From Salinimicrobium sp050750585 (lineage in GTDB: Bacteria > Bacteroidota > Bacteroidia > Flavobacteriales > Flavobacteriaceae), in NCBI RefSeq assembly GCF_050750585.1, contig NZ_JBOJLM010000004.1, forward strand, positions 1 through 64,000: 64,000 nucleotides of DNA. The letters run 5' to 3'. The notes beneath the pieces are model-generated. The model saw nothing but the letters and a program-made list of their open reading frames with translations. It was not told the origin of the DNA and ran no database searches. Numbering within the stretch: the stretch's first letter is position 1; each line of letters starts with the position of its first letter. The position numbers were made by a program, and so were the translations under genes. Positions 41,973-51,034 of this stretch are shown one piece after another.

Positions 41973-42470
41973 TTATGACGGATCTACCAGGAATAGAGGT
42001 TGATCAAATTCTACCGGTGATGAATCATCAACCAGTACCTTCACGATCTTTCCGGAAATCTCACTTTCAATCTCGTTGAAGAGCTTCATAGCTTCAATCA
42101 CACAAAGAACATCACCTACTTTTACAGAGTCTCCAACTTCTACAAAAGGACCTTTGTCTGGAGATGGTTTTCTATAGAAGGTTCCAATTATAGGAGACTT
42201 AATAGTAACATATCCTTTATCTTCCTGTGCGGCATTGGCTTCGCCCCCGGTTGTAGCACTCTCCTGTTGTTGTGGAGAAGAAGGCTGTTGCTGCACCGGC
42301 TGTTGCACTTGTGGTGCAGCCTGCATAGGTACCTGCTGCAGGATTGTGGTTTCCCTTTCGTCAGATCCGGTTTTGATGGTGATCTTTACATCATCCATTT
42401 CCAGCTTTACTTCACTGGCTCCAGATTTTGCCACAAACTTGATGAGATTCTGAATTTCTTTTAAATCCAT
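41973..42470 (-). CDS. accB: Biotin carboxyl carrier protein of acetyl-CoA carboxylase
   Basis: A 165-residue BCCP. The C-terminal biotinyl domain has the acceptor lysine Lys129 in EAMKLF, with the thumb-containing segment typical of AccB; a Pro/Gln-rich linker joins it to an N-terminal helical part (MDLKEIQNLIKFVAKSGASEV). It carries carboxybiotin between AccC and the carboxyltransferase. Placed between fabH and accC, same strand, gaps of 21 and 39 nt. Confidence 0.96.
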   Translation of the reverse strand: MDLKEIQNLIKFVAKSGASEVKLEMDDVKITIKTGSDERETTILQQVPMQAAPQVQQPVQQQPSSPQQQESATTGGEANAAQEDKGYVTIKSPIIGTFYRKPSPDKGPFVEVGDSVKVGDVLCVIEAMKLFNEIESEISGKIVKVLVDDSSPVEFDQPLFLVDPS

Positions 42471-42491
42471 ATTATTTAGTGTTGGGTGTTT

Positions 42492-43487
42492 TTAAGAATT
42501 ATAAGCCCACTTGAGGTAGATAGAACCCCAGGTGAAGCCACCTCCAAACGAAGCAAAAATAAGATTATCTCCTTTTTTAAACTGTTTTTCGAAGTCGCTT
42601 AATAGTAAAGGCAAAGTAGCCGAAGTTGTATTACCATACCTATGAATATTCATAAGCACTTTGGAATCATCGATCCCCATTCGGCTTGAAGTTGCATCTA
42701 TAATCCGGCGGTTAGCCTGGTGTGGCACCAGCCAGTTGACATCTTCATTTGAAAGATTATTTCGCTCCATGATCTTTGCACTCACATCGGCCATATTGGT
42801 AACGGCAAATTTGAATACGGTCTTTCCATCCTGAAAGACATAATGTTGCTTATCGGCCACTGTTTGTGCCGTTGCAGGAATAAGAGAGCCACCGGCAGAA
42901 ATTTTGAGAAATTCTCTTCCGGCGCCATCGCTTCTAAGAATTTCATCCTGTAGCCCAAGACCTTCTTCATTGGGTTCAAACAAAGCAGCCCCTGCGCCAT
43001 CTCCAAAGATGATACAGGTAGTTCTGTCTGTATAGTCAATAATTGAAGACATTTTATCGGCCCCTATAACAAGAACCTTTTTGTACCTGCCGCTTTCAAT
43101 ATATGCTGCGGCGGTAGACATCCCGTAGAGAAAACTGGAGCAGGCAGCCTGCAGGTCGTAAGCAAAAGCATTTACGGCACCTATTTGTGATGCCACGTAA
43201 ACACCTGTCGCTGCGACCGGAAGGTCGGGCGTTGCCGTAGCCATAATTAGCAGGTCAATTTCTGCCGGGTCTATTCCAGATTTATCTATAAGGTTTTGGG
43301 CGGCTTTAATTGCCAGGTAGGAAGTTCCTTTATCAGCATCCTTAAGGATGCGGCGCTCTTTGATGCCGGTTCTTGAGGTGATCCACTCGTCGTTGGTATC
43401 AACCATAGTCTCAAGGATTTTGTTTGAAAGAACAAATTCCGGTACATACGCGCCTACAGCTGTAATCGCTGCTGTTGTTTTACTCAT
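42492..43487 (-). CDS. fabH: 3-oxoacyl-ACP synthase III
   Basis: Start chosen at the ATG at 43487 (MSKTTAAITAVGAYVPE); another ATG two codons earlier at 43493 exists. About 331 residues. The catalytic Cys116 lies in QAACSSFLYG, the His in WLVPHQANRRI and the Asn later in RYGNTTSATLPLLLS: the full Cys-His-Asn set of KAS III. It condenses acetyl-CoA with malonyl-ACP to start fatty acid synthesis. In the conserved run with rpmF upstream and accB/accC downstream. Confidence 0.96.
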   Translation of the reverse strand: MSKTTAAITAVGAYVPEFVLSNKILETMVDTNDEWITSRTGIKERRILKDADKGTSYLAIKAAQNLIDKSGIDPAEIDLLIMATATPDLPVAATGVYVASQIGAVNAFAYDLQAACSSFLYGMSTAAAYIESGRYKKVLVIGADKMSSIIDYTDRTTCIIFGDGAGAALFEPNEEGLGLQDEILRSDGAGREFLKISAGGSLIPATAQTVADKQHYVFQDGKTVFKFAVTNMADVSAKIMERNNLSNEDVNWLVPHQANRRIIDATSSRMGIDDSKVLMNIHRYGNTTSATLPLLLSDFEKQFKKGDNLIFASFGGGFTWGSIYLKWAYNS

Positions 43488-43608
43488 AAACATGCATTTA
43501 ATGCCTCTGCAAAATGGTTAAATTACTGAGAAACAGTAGACTAATAAAACTCCACAATACAGCGGTGCAAATTAAGGTGTTTTTAGCACTTTATCAACTT
43601 AAAACAAA

Positions 43609-43631
43609 AAACTCTCACGATGTGAGAGTTT
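43609..43631 (-). terminator. Hairpin between rpmF and fabH
   Basis: 10-bp arms AAACTCTCAC / GTGAGAGTTT with a 3-nt loop; on the minus strand followed by TTTTTT-type tail. It can end or attenuate the DUF177-rpmF transcript before fabH. Confidence 0.8.
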
Positions 43632-43656
43632 GGAGTATTTTCAAAGCTCTTGAATA

Positions 43657-43854
43657 TTAAGCTTCTACTTCTTCTGTATTGTCAATTAACACCTGACCAC
43701 GGTAGTATAATTTACCTTCATGCCAGTGTGCCCTGTGGTACAAATGAGCTTCTCCTGTAGTAGGATCTGTAGCTATTTGTGGTACAGAGGCTTTATAATG
43801 CGTTCTTCTTTTATCTCTCCTCGTCTTTGAGGTCTTTCTCTTAGGATGTGCCAT
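43657..43854 (-). CDS. rpmF: 50S ribosomal protein L32
   Basis: A 65-residue L32 beginning MAHPKRKTSKTRRDKRRTHYK. The C-terminal zinc cysteines found in some bacteria are absent (the segment is ATDPTTGEAHLYHRAH), so this is a zinc-independent form. It is 9 nt after the DUF177 gene and upstream of fabH, the usual neighbourhood. Confidence 0.97.
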   Translation of the reverse strand: MAHPKRKTSKTRRDKRRTHYKASVPQIATDPTTGEAHLYHRAHWHEGKLYYRGQVLIDNTEEVEA

Positions 43855-43863
43855 GGCTGCGTA

Positions 43864-44400
43864 TTATTTATCGTTTAATAAATTTTTCAATTTTTCCCAG
43901 CGGGGATCTATGTCCTCCTCTGTTTTAGTCTCTTTTTCTCGCGGACTTAACTCGTCCAGCTTTTCAAGTACATCTGACTTTAAAGTGCCATCTAGCACTC
44001 CAGGATGAACTCTTTTTGACGGAACGGCCAAAACCAGCATTTCGTAAATGTACTGTTGGATATTTACCTCGTACTCACCATGCGGTAAGATCAAAATATC
44101 CTCATTATCATCGTTATACTCCTGCCCAAACTTAATTACCAGAAATAGCTCACTGTCTATTGGCTGGTCATAAGGTTCGTTTGTAAGGTCGCAGTAAACG
44201 TTTACCATTCCCGATGCTTTAAAAGTGAGCTCCAACATGGTCGATTTCTTCTCAAACAGAAGATCTATCTTTATGTTGGCACTATTAAATTCATCGTAAT
44301 CAAAATGTTCAAAGAACTTATTGTCAACCTCGTACTCGAACTGGTGTTTACCTTGTTTAAGACCCACAAAGGGGATCGTAAACTCCTTTAGTTTCCTCAT
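43864..44400 (-). CDS. DUF177 (YceD) family protein
   Basis: A 178-residue member of the YceD/DUF177 family, linked in other organisms to 23S rRNA accumulation. The family segment VYCDLTNEPYDQPI holds only one of the usual cysteines, typical of the Bacteroidota form. It has the LSPREKETKTEEDIDPRWEKLKNLL tail with the D-P-R-W-x-x-L motif. It precedes rpmF by 9 nt, the conserved pairing. Confidence 0.9.
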   Translation of the reverse strand: MRKLKEFTIPFVGLKQGKHQFEYEVDNKFFEHFDYDEFNSANIKIDLLFEKKSTMLELTFKASGMVNVYCDLTNEPYDQPIDSELFLVIKFGQEYNDDNEDILILPHGEYEVNIQQYIYEMLVLAVPSKRVHPGVLDGTLKSDVLEKLDELSPREKETKTEEDIDPRWEKLKNLLNDK

Positions 44401-44496
44401 TTCATCATCAGTTTCAAGTGCCTACCCCTCAGGATAAGGCGGGTGCAAAGATATAAAAATTAATTAACTGCCTATTCTTTATGAACAATTTTTTGT

Positions 44497-45543
44497 TTAT
44501 ATCTTCTTGCCCTGTTTCTTCAGGACATTTTGGGTGAGTTCTTCATATTCCTGACGGCTTTTAAAGATATCTATTCCTTTAAACACAGCTTCTTTAAATG
44601 AGTGGTGATCGGCCTCGTTCTTTCCGGCAATCTCGTATGCAGTACCATGATCGGGCGAAGTGCGCACCTTGCTAAGACCGGCTGTGAAATTAACCCCGCT
44701 TCCGAAGGAAAGGGTTTTAAAAGGAATTAATCCCTGGTCGTGATAGGCTGCAATAATAGCATCAAAATTCTTATAGTTACCACTTCCGAAGAAACTGTCG
44801 GCAGAATAGGGGCCAAAAATGAGCTTTCCGGAGTTCCTTATTTTTTCAAGAGTGGGCTTCATGATCTCCTCATCCTCATTTCCAATAACTCCGCCGTCAC
44901 CACTGTGCGGATTAATTCCCAGCACCGCAATTTTAGGCTGCGAGATCCTGAAATCCTGCTGCAACGTTTTATGAATGATCCTCACTTTCTTTTCGATTAA
45001 TTGGGGTGTTATAGCTGCAGCTACATCTTTTACCGCCACATGATCTGTCAAAAGCCCTACTTTTAAGGTATCGGTGATCATAAACATGAGGCTTTCCCCT
45101 CCCAATTTCTTTGCCAGATAATCTGTATGGCCTGGGAAACGAAACTCTTCACTCTGAATGTTGTGTTTATTTATGGGCGCGGTAACAAGAATATCAACAT
45201 CACCCTGCTTTAGAGCATTGGTTGCTGCCTGTAACGAAAGGAAAGCATGCCTGCCGGCCTCTTCTGTCTCCTCACCAAAATTCACCGTCACATTCTCCTT
45301 CCAGACATTTACCACATTGAACTTATTATCAATGGCCTGGGCTGCATCGTCAACACCCTGAAAGGCAATATCGATATTGAGTTTTTTCTTGATGAACGTA
45401 ATGGTTCTTGCCGATGCAAATACAACCGGTGTGCAGAGTTCCATCATTCTAACATCCTCAAAAGTCTTGAGCACGATCTCACTTCCAATTCCATTGAGAT
45501 CTCCAATACTAATTCCCACTTTTATTTTGTCGGATGATTTCAT
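44497..45543 (-). CDS. pdxA: 4-hydroxythreonine-4-phosphate dehydrogenase
   Basis: A 348-residue PdxA. The metal His of FPGHTDYLA, the GINPHSGDGG segment, the AAYHDQGLIPFK segment with metal His and the C-terminal TSPDHGTAYEIAGK with the third metal His are all present. It oxidises 4-phosphohydroxy-threonine in pyridoxal-phosphate synthesis. It is divergent from the riboflavin synthase gene with 58 nt between the start codons. Confidence 0.96.
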   Translation of the reverse strand: MKSSDKIKVGISIGDLNGIGSEIVLKTFEDVRMMELCTPVVFASARTITFIKKKLNIDIAFQGVDDAAQAIDNKFNVVNVWKENVTVNFGEETEEAGRHAFLSLQAATNALKQGDVDILVTAPINKHNIQSEEFRFPGHTDYLAKKLGGESLMFMITDTLKVGLLTDHVAVKDVAAAITPQLIEKKVRIIHKTLQQDFRISQPKIAVLGINPHSGDGGVIGNEDEEIMKPTLEKIRNSGKLIFGPYSADSFFGSGNYKNFDAIIAAYHDQGLIPFKTLSFGSGVNFTAGLSKVRTSPDHGTAYEIAGKNEADHHSFKEAVFKGIDIFKSRQEYEELTQNVLKKQGKKI

Positions 45544-45601
45544 AATGATTTCCTGTATTTACACTAATTTTATACCTGCAAAGGTAATTAATAATAGGAG
45601 A

Positions 45602-46192
45602 ATGTTTACAGGCATCATTGAAGAACTGGGAGTAGTCACGGCACTGGCTAAAAGTGAAGACAACCTTAATATTAGTATTAAAGCCAACTTTACTTCACAG
45701 CTGAAGATAGATCAAAGTGTAGCTCATAACGGCGTATGTTTGACTGTGGTAGATATTGCACAGGGGGAATATACTGTTACTGCTATTGCTGAAACCCTCT
45801 CAAAAACCAACCTGGGAGAATTAAAGAAAGGAGATGTGGTAAACCTGGAGCGGGGAATGCAATTGGGCGCCCGGCTAGACGGCCATATTGTGCAGGGCCA
45901 TGTAGACCAAACCGCATTATGTACCGCGGTGGCGGAAAAGAATGGCAGCTGGGAGTTTACTTTTGAATATGACCCTGGGCTGCAAAACATCACTATAGAA
46001 AAAGGTTCTATTACTGTAAACGGGGTAAGCTTAACCGTTGTGAATTCGGGTAAGAACAACTTTAGCGTGGCTATTATTCCCTACACCTTTGAGCATACCA
46101 CCTTCAACCAAATAAAAAAGGGAACCAGAGTCAACCTGGAATTTGACGTTATTGGGAAGTATGTAAAGCGACTTACTCAGCTAAATCCTTAA
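45602..46192 (+). CDS. ribE: Riboflavin synthase
   Basis: Start chosen at the ATG at 45602 (MFTGIIEELGVVTAL), the canonical N-terminus; an in-frame extension runs back into pdxA and has no family character. The 196 residues comprise two tandem lumazine-binding modules: the first with NGVCLTVVDI and the second with NGVSLTVVNS. It converts two 6,7-dimethyl-8-ribityllumazine molecules to riboflavin and a pyrimidine. Its 3' end overlaps the convergent PID-CTERM-like gene by 20 nt. Confidence 0.95.
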   Translation: MFTGIIEELGVVTALAKSEDNLNISIKANFTSQLKIDQSVAHNGVCLTVVDIAQGEYTVTAIAETLSKTNLGELKKGDVVNLERGMQLGARLDGHIVQGHVDQTALCTAVAEKNGSWEFTFEYDPGLQNITIEKGSITVNGVSLTVVNSGKNNFSVAIIPYTFEHTTFNQIKKGTRVNLEFDVIGKYVKRLTQLNP

Positions 46193-46499
46193 GCTCCTCC
46201 TCTTTCTTCCTGAGCCTGAATAACTGGAATGCTCCAAGCGCGACCCCCGAAAGGAATAGGGGTAACAAATAATCATTTATAGGTAAACAAAAACCTGGTG
46301 GTGGAGGCGGAGACCCTGTACCATCATCCTCGGTTTCTCCACAACCATTATCTGTCGTAGAGGCCTGGGTGCTCTGCATCATAGGCGGGGGTGGGTTCTC
46401 CGAATCCTGCGCATAGGCGCCCTGGAAATAAATTCCAAAGGTAAGACCTGCAAGCAGAACAAGTATGATCTGGTATTTCCCCCGTTTACCCATGGTCAC
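46173..46499 (-). CDS. Small PID-CTERM-like sorted protein
   Basis: A 108-residue protein with a signal peptide, a mature part with a Pro run and two Cys, and a C-terminus PPPPPGFCLPIND followed by a span (LLPLFLSGVALGAFQLF) and basic RLRKK. This tripartite ending resembles the PID-CTERM sorting signal of Bacteroidota (Pro-rich, then L-P-I-D/N, span, basic tail), although Asn replaces Asp and a Cys interrupts. It probably is processed and attached to the surface; the dedicated sortase-like enzyme is not in the window. It overlaps ribE convergently. Confidence 0.7.
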   Translation of the reverse strand: MTMGKRGKYQIILVLLAGLTFGIYFQGAYAQDSENPPPPMMQSTQASTTDNGCGETEDDGTGSPPPPPGFCLPINDYLLPLFLSGVALGAFQLFRLRKKEEELKDLAE

Positions 46500-46729
46500 A
46501 ATATTCTAATAATTAAAAGTAATAACCAAATTGCCTGTCGGGGAATATTAAATAATTAACTTACCTACTAATAATCAAATATATAAATTATTACCCTGCG
46601 GAATTTCCCAACCCAATCTAAAGCTTACTTTTCTTACAAAATTACAGGTTATTCTGCATTTTTTGCTCTTCAGCACTTTAAAAAGGTATTTATCTATAAA
46701 TTTATACATTGAGGTCCTATTTTAGCCTT

Positions 46730-47788
46730 ATGAATAAATATATCTTCTTTCTTTTCTTCAGTTTAAGCATTGTAACGATTCACGCACAGGATTCTTTAAA
46801 TACGGAAGACCAACTTATTATTGGATTAACCGAGGCTCCTCCTTTTGTGATGAAGGAAGGAAGTGATTTTGCGGGTCTCAGTATTGAATCATGGAAGCTG
46901 GTAAACAGGGAATTGAATGTTAAATATAAGTATAAGCAATTCGAAACTCTTGACGCTCTGCTACAGGCGGTAGAACAGGGAAACGTTGATCTTAGCATCA
47001 ACCCAATCACTGTTACCGATAAGAGAATGCAGAAAATGGATTTTTCACAGCCCTACTTCATCTCCTACACCGGGATTGCAAGGAAAAGTGGTTCTGCCGT
47101 CTGGAGATACCTCTCTAATATTTTTAGCTGGAACTTCTTCTCGGCCATACTTATCCTGGTGGGAGTGATCTTTATTTTTGGAATGCTGGTCTGGATCTTT
47201 GAGAGAAAAAAGAACAAAGAAGAATTTGGGCCCGGTGCCAAAGGAATACTCCAGGGCTTCTGGTGGAGCGCGGTGACCATGACCACCGTGGGCTACGGGG
47301 ATAAGTCGCCACGTACTTTTGGTGGCAGAGTTGTAGGTTTTATCTGGATGTTCATAGCTATTATTATGATCTCTACCCTTACAGCGGGAATTGCCTCTTC
47401 CCTTACCGTACAAAACATTCAGGATGAAATTGGCACGGTTCAGGACCTGGAAAGATTTGAGATCTATACCGTAAAAAGTTCCAGCGCACAGGAATTACTG
47501 GACCAGTACAACATTGATTCCTATAAAGTTCCCAATGCCAATGAGGGCCTGGAAGCGCTCCTGGAGAATGATAAGAACGTGCTGGTATACGATAAACCCA
47601 TTCTTAGCTATTATATTGAAGAAAAAGAACTGCAGGAGGAACTTACCGTTCTTGAAAACAGCCTCAAAAAAGACTACTACAGTTATAGTTTCCCAAAGCA
47701 CTCTAAACTTGTTAACCAAATAGACCCTATTCTTATTGGAACGCTGAAAACAATGGAATGGAACAGCCTGATTTCTGAATACAAATAA
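46730..47788 (+). CDS. Ionotropic glutamate receptor-like channel protein (substrate-binding domain plus K+-channel pore)
   Basis: Start chosen at the ATG at 46730; the frame starts at a TTG at 46709. A 352-residue protein: signal peptide, then a first lobe of a periplasmic binding protein (to ~130), a first span (NFFSAILILVGVIFIFGMLVWIF), a pore loop with MTTVGYGDKSPRT, in which Thr186-Gly190 form the K+ filter TVGYG, a second span (VGFIWMFIAIIMISTLTAG), then the second lobe of the binding domain. This S1-M1-P-M2-S2 order is that of prokaryotic GluR0-type receptors. It would open a K+-selective pore when an amino acid binds outside. Single gene between ribE region and the M16 protease. Confidence 0.88.
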   Translation: MNKYIFFLFFSLSIVTIHAQDSLNTEDQLIIGLTEAPPFVMKEGSDFAGLSIESWKLVNRELNVKYKYKQFETLDALLQAVEQGNVDLSINPITVTDKRMQKMDFSQPYFISYTGIARKSGSAVWRYLSNIFSWNFFSAILILVGVIFIFGMLVWIFERKKNKEEFGPGAKGILQGFWWSAVTMTTVGYGDKSPRTFGGRVVGFIWMFIAIIMISTLTAGIASSLTVQNIQDEIGTVQDLERFEIYTVKSSSAQELLDQYNIDSYKVPNANEGLEALLENDKNVLVYDKPILSYYIEEKELQEELTVLENSLKKDYYSYSFPKHSKLVNQIDPILIGTLKTMEWNSLISEYK

Positions 47789-47966
47789 TCATACAGTCAC
47801 TTTATCTCCTTCCCCAGCTTTAGAAGTGACTACATTAGCTTCTGAAGAACTTTATATTTTTTTCACTTCATTTCATTTAATATTGTAACATTACTGCTGA
47901 AAATCAGACACATTACTATTTAGCACTTATTATATTCAGCAAATTTTAACTAAAACCAAAAGAAGT

Positions 47967-50843
47967 ATGAAAAAAGTAAGGTTCCTCGCAATGGCACTTA
48001 TGCTGCCCTTGTTAACCTCCACCTTTACTTCCTGCGAAAACCTGCAGGGAAAAGAAACTGACAGCCTCCAGGACCAGGGCCTGTCTATTGAGTACGAAAA
48101 ATACGAACTTGACAACGGCCTAAATGTGGTACTGCACCAGGACAAGTCAGATCCTATTGTTTCAGTGGCCATCCAGTACGGGGTGGGTTCTAACCGGGAG
48201 AAAAAAGGCCGCACAGGATTTGCGCATCTCTTTGAACATATGTTGTTCCAGGAATCTGAAAATGTACCACAAGATCAATTCTTTAAAAAAATCCAGGATG
48301 TGGGTGGAACCCTAAACGGCGGTACCTGGCAGGATGGTACTGTTTATTATGAAGTAGTACCCCAAAATGCACTTGAAATGGTGCTCTGGCTGGAATCTGA
48401 CCGTATGGGATATTTCATTAATACAGTAACTGAAGCTGCATTTGCCAACCAGCAGGAGGTAGTACAGAATGAGAAACGCCAGCGGGTAGACAACAACCCT
48501 TATGGACACACCGGCTGGGTGATCGATAAAAACCTTTTCCCTGATGGCCACCCATACAGCTGGCAGGTGATAGGCGAACTTGAAGATCTTCAAAGTGCCA
48601 CTATAGCCGATGTTAAGGAATTCTACGACAAATTTTATGGCCCCAACAACGCCACCCTGGTGATTGCCGGAGATTTTGACAGGGACGAGACCAAAGCAAT
48701 GATCGAGAAGTATTTTGGCGAAATAAAAAAGCGTCAGGAAGTTGCCCCGCTTGAGGTACAAAACGTAAAGCTTTCAGAAACTAAAAGGCTTTACCATGAA
48801 GATAATTTTGCTACCGCACCTCAGCTCAATATGGTGTGGCCTACAGTTGAACATTATACTGCCGATGCCTATGCGCTCGATTTCCTGGGAGAGATCCTTT
48901 CCGACGGAAAAGAAGCGCCACTGTATGAAGTACTGGTAAAAGAAGAAGAACTGGCCTCTGAACCAATAGCCTTCAACAGCTCTGATCAAATTGCCGGGAA
49001 ATTTCGAATCCTGGTCACTGCCAACGCAGGGGTAGATTTAGACAGTGTTGAAGCCGGTATTGAAAAAGCCTTTGATCGTTTTGAAAAAGAAGGAGTTACA
49101 GAACGGGATATTGAACGCATTAAAGCAGGTCTTGAAACCGATTTTTACAACGGCATAAGCAGCGTACTTGGAAAATCCTTCCAGCTCGCCCAATATGATG
49201 TCTTCACCGGAGACCCGGGTTACATTGAAAAAGATATAGAAAATATCAAAAAAGTGACCAAAGAAGATGTGATGAGGGTATATAATACCTACATCAAAGA
49301 TAAGCCTTTCGTGATGACCAGCTTTGTACCTAAAGGCCAATTAGAGCTTATTGCTGAAAACTCTGAAAAAGCACAGGTCGTAGAGGAAGAGATCACCGAA
49401 AACGTAGAGGCCGAAGTTGCTGCTACCGAAGAAAAGACCATTGAAAAAACACCTTCAAAGATCGACAGATCTACACCTCCTCAATTGGGTGAGGCGCCCG
49501 GCTTAAATGTTCCTGAGTCATGGAACCTGGTGCTTGAAAATGACCTGGAAGTCTATGGCATTGAGCAAAATGAATTGCCATTGGTAAACTTTAGCCTGGT
49601 AATTGAAGGCGGACATTTACTTGACGACCTCAGCAAAAATGGTGTGGCAAACTTAATGACCGATATCCTTATGGAAGGTACGGCCAACAAAACACCTGCA
49701 GAACTCGAAGAGGCAATAGATCTTCTTGGAGCTAACCTGTATATGTACACCACAGATGAGTCTATAGTTATTAGAGGGAACAGCCTTGCAAGAAATTTTG
49801 AAGCAACCATGGAACTCGTGGAAGAAATCCTTCTTGAGCCACGATGGGATGAGGAAGAGCTGGCACGCATCAAAACCAGCACAATCAATTCCATAAAAAG
49901 AAATGAGGCCAATCCTAATGTAATTGCCAACCAGGTGTATAACAAGCTGCTTTATGGAGAGAACCATCCTTTCGCCTATCCCACATCGGGTACGGTAGAG
50001 TCTGTAGAAGCCATTAGCATGCAGGATCTTAAAGATTACTACAACAAGTATTTTTCTCCTACAGTAAGTCGTTTCCATGTTGTGGGCGATGTTTCACAGG
50101 AACAAGCACTGGAAGTACTTGCCGACCTCAAAGACAATTGGGAGCCTAAAGAAGTTACCATCCCTGAATTTGAGGTAGTAACCAATAGAGACAAAGCTTC
50201 CTTGTATTTTGTAGATGTACCCGGTGCCAAGCAGTCGGTGATCAATATTGGCTACCTCGCTCTTCCCCGCACCAGCGAAGACTTCTTCCCTGCCGAGGTG
50301 ATGAACTACAAGTTGGGAGGTTCTTTTTCGGGTAACGTAAACCTGGTACTAAGAGAAGAAAAAGGATATACCTACGGCGCCCGCAGTGGTTTTAGCGGTT
50401 CTAAGATCCCCGGCACCTTTACAGCCTCTTCTAGCGTGCGCACCAATGCCACAGGAGAATCTGTAGGTATTTTCAAAGATGAGATTGCTAAATACAGGAA
50501 TGGCATCACGTCCGAAGATCTCGAGTTCACCAAAAATGCCCTTATCAAGTCTAATGCCCGCCGTTTTGAGACACAACCCTCACTGCTGGGCATGCTGCAG
50601 GAAAGGAGCGCTTATGACCTTCCGGCCGATTATATTAAGCAGGAAGAGGAAGTTATTCGTAACATGACACTAGAAGAGCATAGAAAACTGGCCCAAAAAT
50701 ATCTTGACGAATCAAAAATGGCTTACCTGGTGGTGGGAGATGCCGCTACCCAATTTGAGCAGTTCAAAGATATGGGCTTTGATGAAGTTAAATTAATCAA
50801 TAAACAAGGGGAAGAAGTAAAACCCGAAGCAGTAAAGCCCTAA
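47967..50843 (+). CDS. M16 family zinc metallopeptidase (two-domain, lipoprotein)
   Basis: A 958-residue protein with a lipobox-like signal (TFTSC, residues 24-28). The first M16 domain holds the inverted zinc motif HLFEHMLF near residues 90-97 with the downstream Glu region; a second M16 pair of domains begins near residue 510 after an acidic linker (EEEITENVEAEVAATEEK) and lacks HxxEH, as usual in two-domain forms. It degrades peptides in the periplasm; typical of Flavobacteriia. A strong terminator follows. Confidence 0.92.
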   Translation: MKKVRFLAMALMLPLLTSTFTSCENLQGKETDSLQDQGLSIEYEKYELDNGLNVVLHQDKSDPIVSVAIQYGVGSNREKKGRTGFAHLFEHMLFQESENVPQDQFFKKIQDVGGTLNGGTWQDGTVYYEVVPQNALEMVLWLESDRMGYFINTVTEAAFANQQEVVQNEKRQRVDNNPYGHTGWVIDKNLFPDGHPYSWQVIGELEDLQSATIADVKEFYDKFYGPNNATLVIAGDFDRDETKAMIEKYFGEIKKRQEVAPLEVQNVKLSETKRLYHEDNFATAPQLNMVWPTVEHYTADAYALDFLGEILSDGKEAPLYEVLVKEEELASEPIAFNSSDQIAGKFRILVTANAGVDLDSVEAGIEKAFDRFEKEGVTERDIERIKAGLETDFYNGISSVLGKSFQLAQYDVFTGDPGYIEKDIENIKKVTKEDVMRVYNTYIKDKPFVMTSFVPKGQLELIAENSEKAQVVEEEITENVEAEVAATEEKTIEKTPSKIDRSTPPQLGEAPGLNVPESWNLVLENDLEVYGIEQNELPLVNFSLVIEGGHLLDDLSKNGVANLMTDILMEGTANKTPAELEEAIDLLGANLYMYTTDESIVIRGNSLARNFEATMELVEEILLEPRWDEEELARIKTSTINSIKRNEANPNVIANQVYNKLLYGENHPFAYPTSGTVESVEAISMQDLKDYYNKYFSPTVSRFHVVGDVSQEQALEVLADLKDNWEPKEVTIPEFEVVTNRDKASLYFVDVPGAKQSVINIGYLALPRTSEDFFPAEVMNYKLGGSFSGNVNLVLREEKGYTYGARSGFSGSKIPGTFTASSSVRTNATGESVGIFKDEIAKYRNGITSEDLEFTKNALIKSNARRFETQPSLLGMLQERSAYDLPADYIKQEEEVIRNMTLEEHRKLAQKYLDESKMAYLVVGDAATQFEQFKDMGFDEVKLINKQGEEVKPEAVKP

Positions 50844-50865
50844 ACAATTTTTAAAATTCAATTAT

Positions 50866-50895
50866 AAGCTCCCGTGTTCGCGGGAGCTTTTTTTA
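50866..50895 (+). terminator. Intrinsic terminator of the M16 protease gene
   Basis: 9-bp arms AAGCTCCCG / CGGGAGCTT with a 6-nt loop and a T tract. Confidence 0.92.
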
Positions 50896-51022
50896 TTCTT
50901 AAGGGTAGGTTTTAAAACCCAATTACTTTTTTTGGTGACACCTTACCTCGTCTTTAATGGCATAATACGGTTAGCTATTTTAAAGCCTGCAAAATTCACT
51001 AAAAAAATTAGGAAGAATAATC

Positions 51023-51030
51023 TACTTTTG
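51023..51030 (+). promoter_or_regulatory. Putative -7 box for the NSS transporter gene
   Basis: TACTTTTG matches TAnnTTTG and ends 4 nt before the ATG at 51035, so the mRNA would be nearly leaderless. Confidence 0.35.
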
Positions 51031-51034
51031 CCGC

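Noticed and set aside
45377..45601. 75-codon N-terminal extension of riboflavin synthase
   Set aside because: It runs antisense through pdxA; the canonical MFTGIIEELG start at 45602 fits the family.
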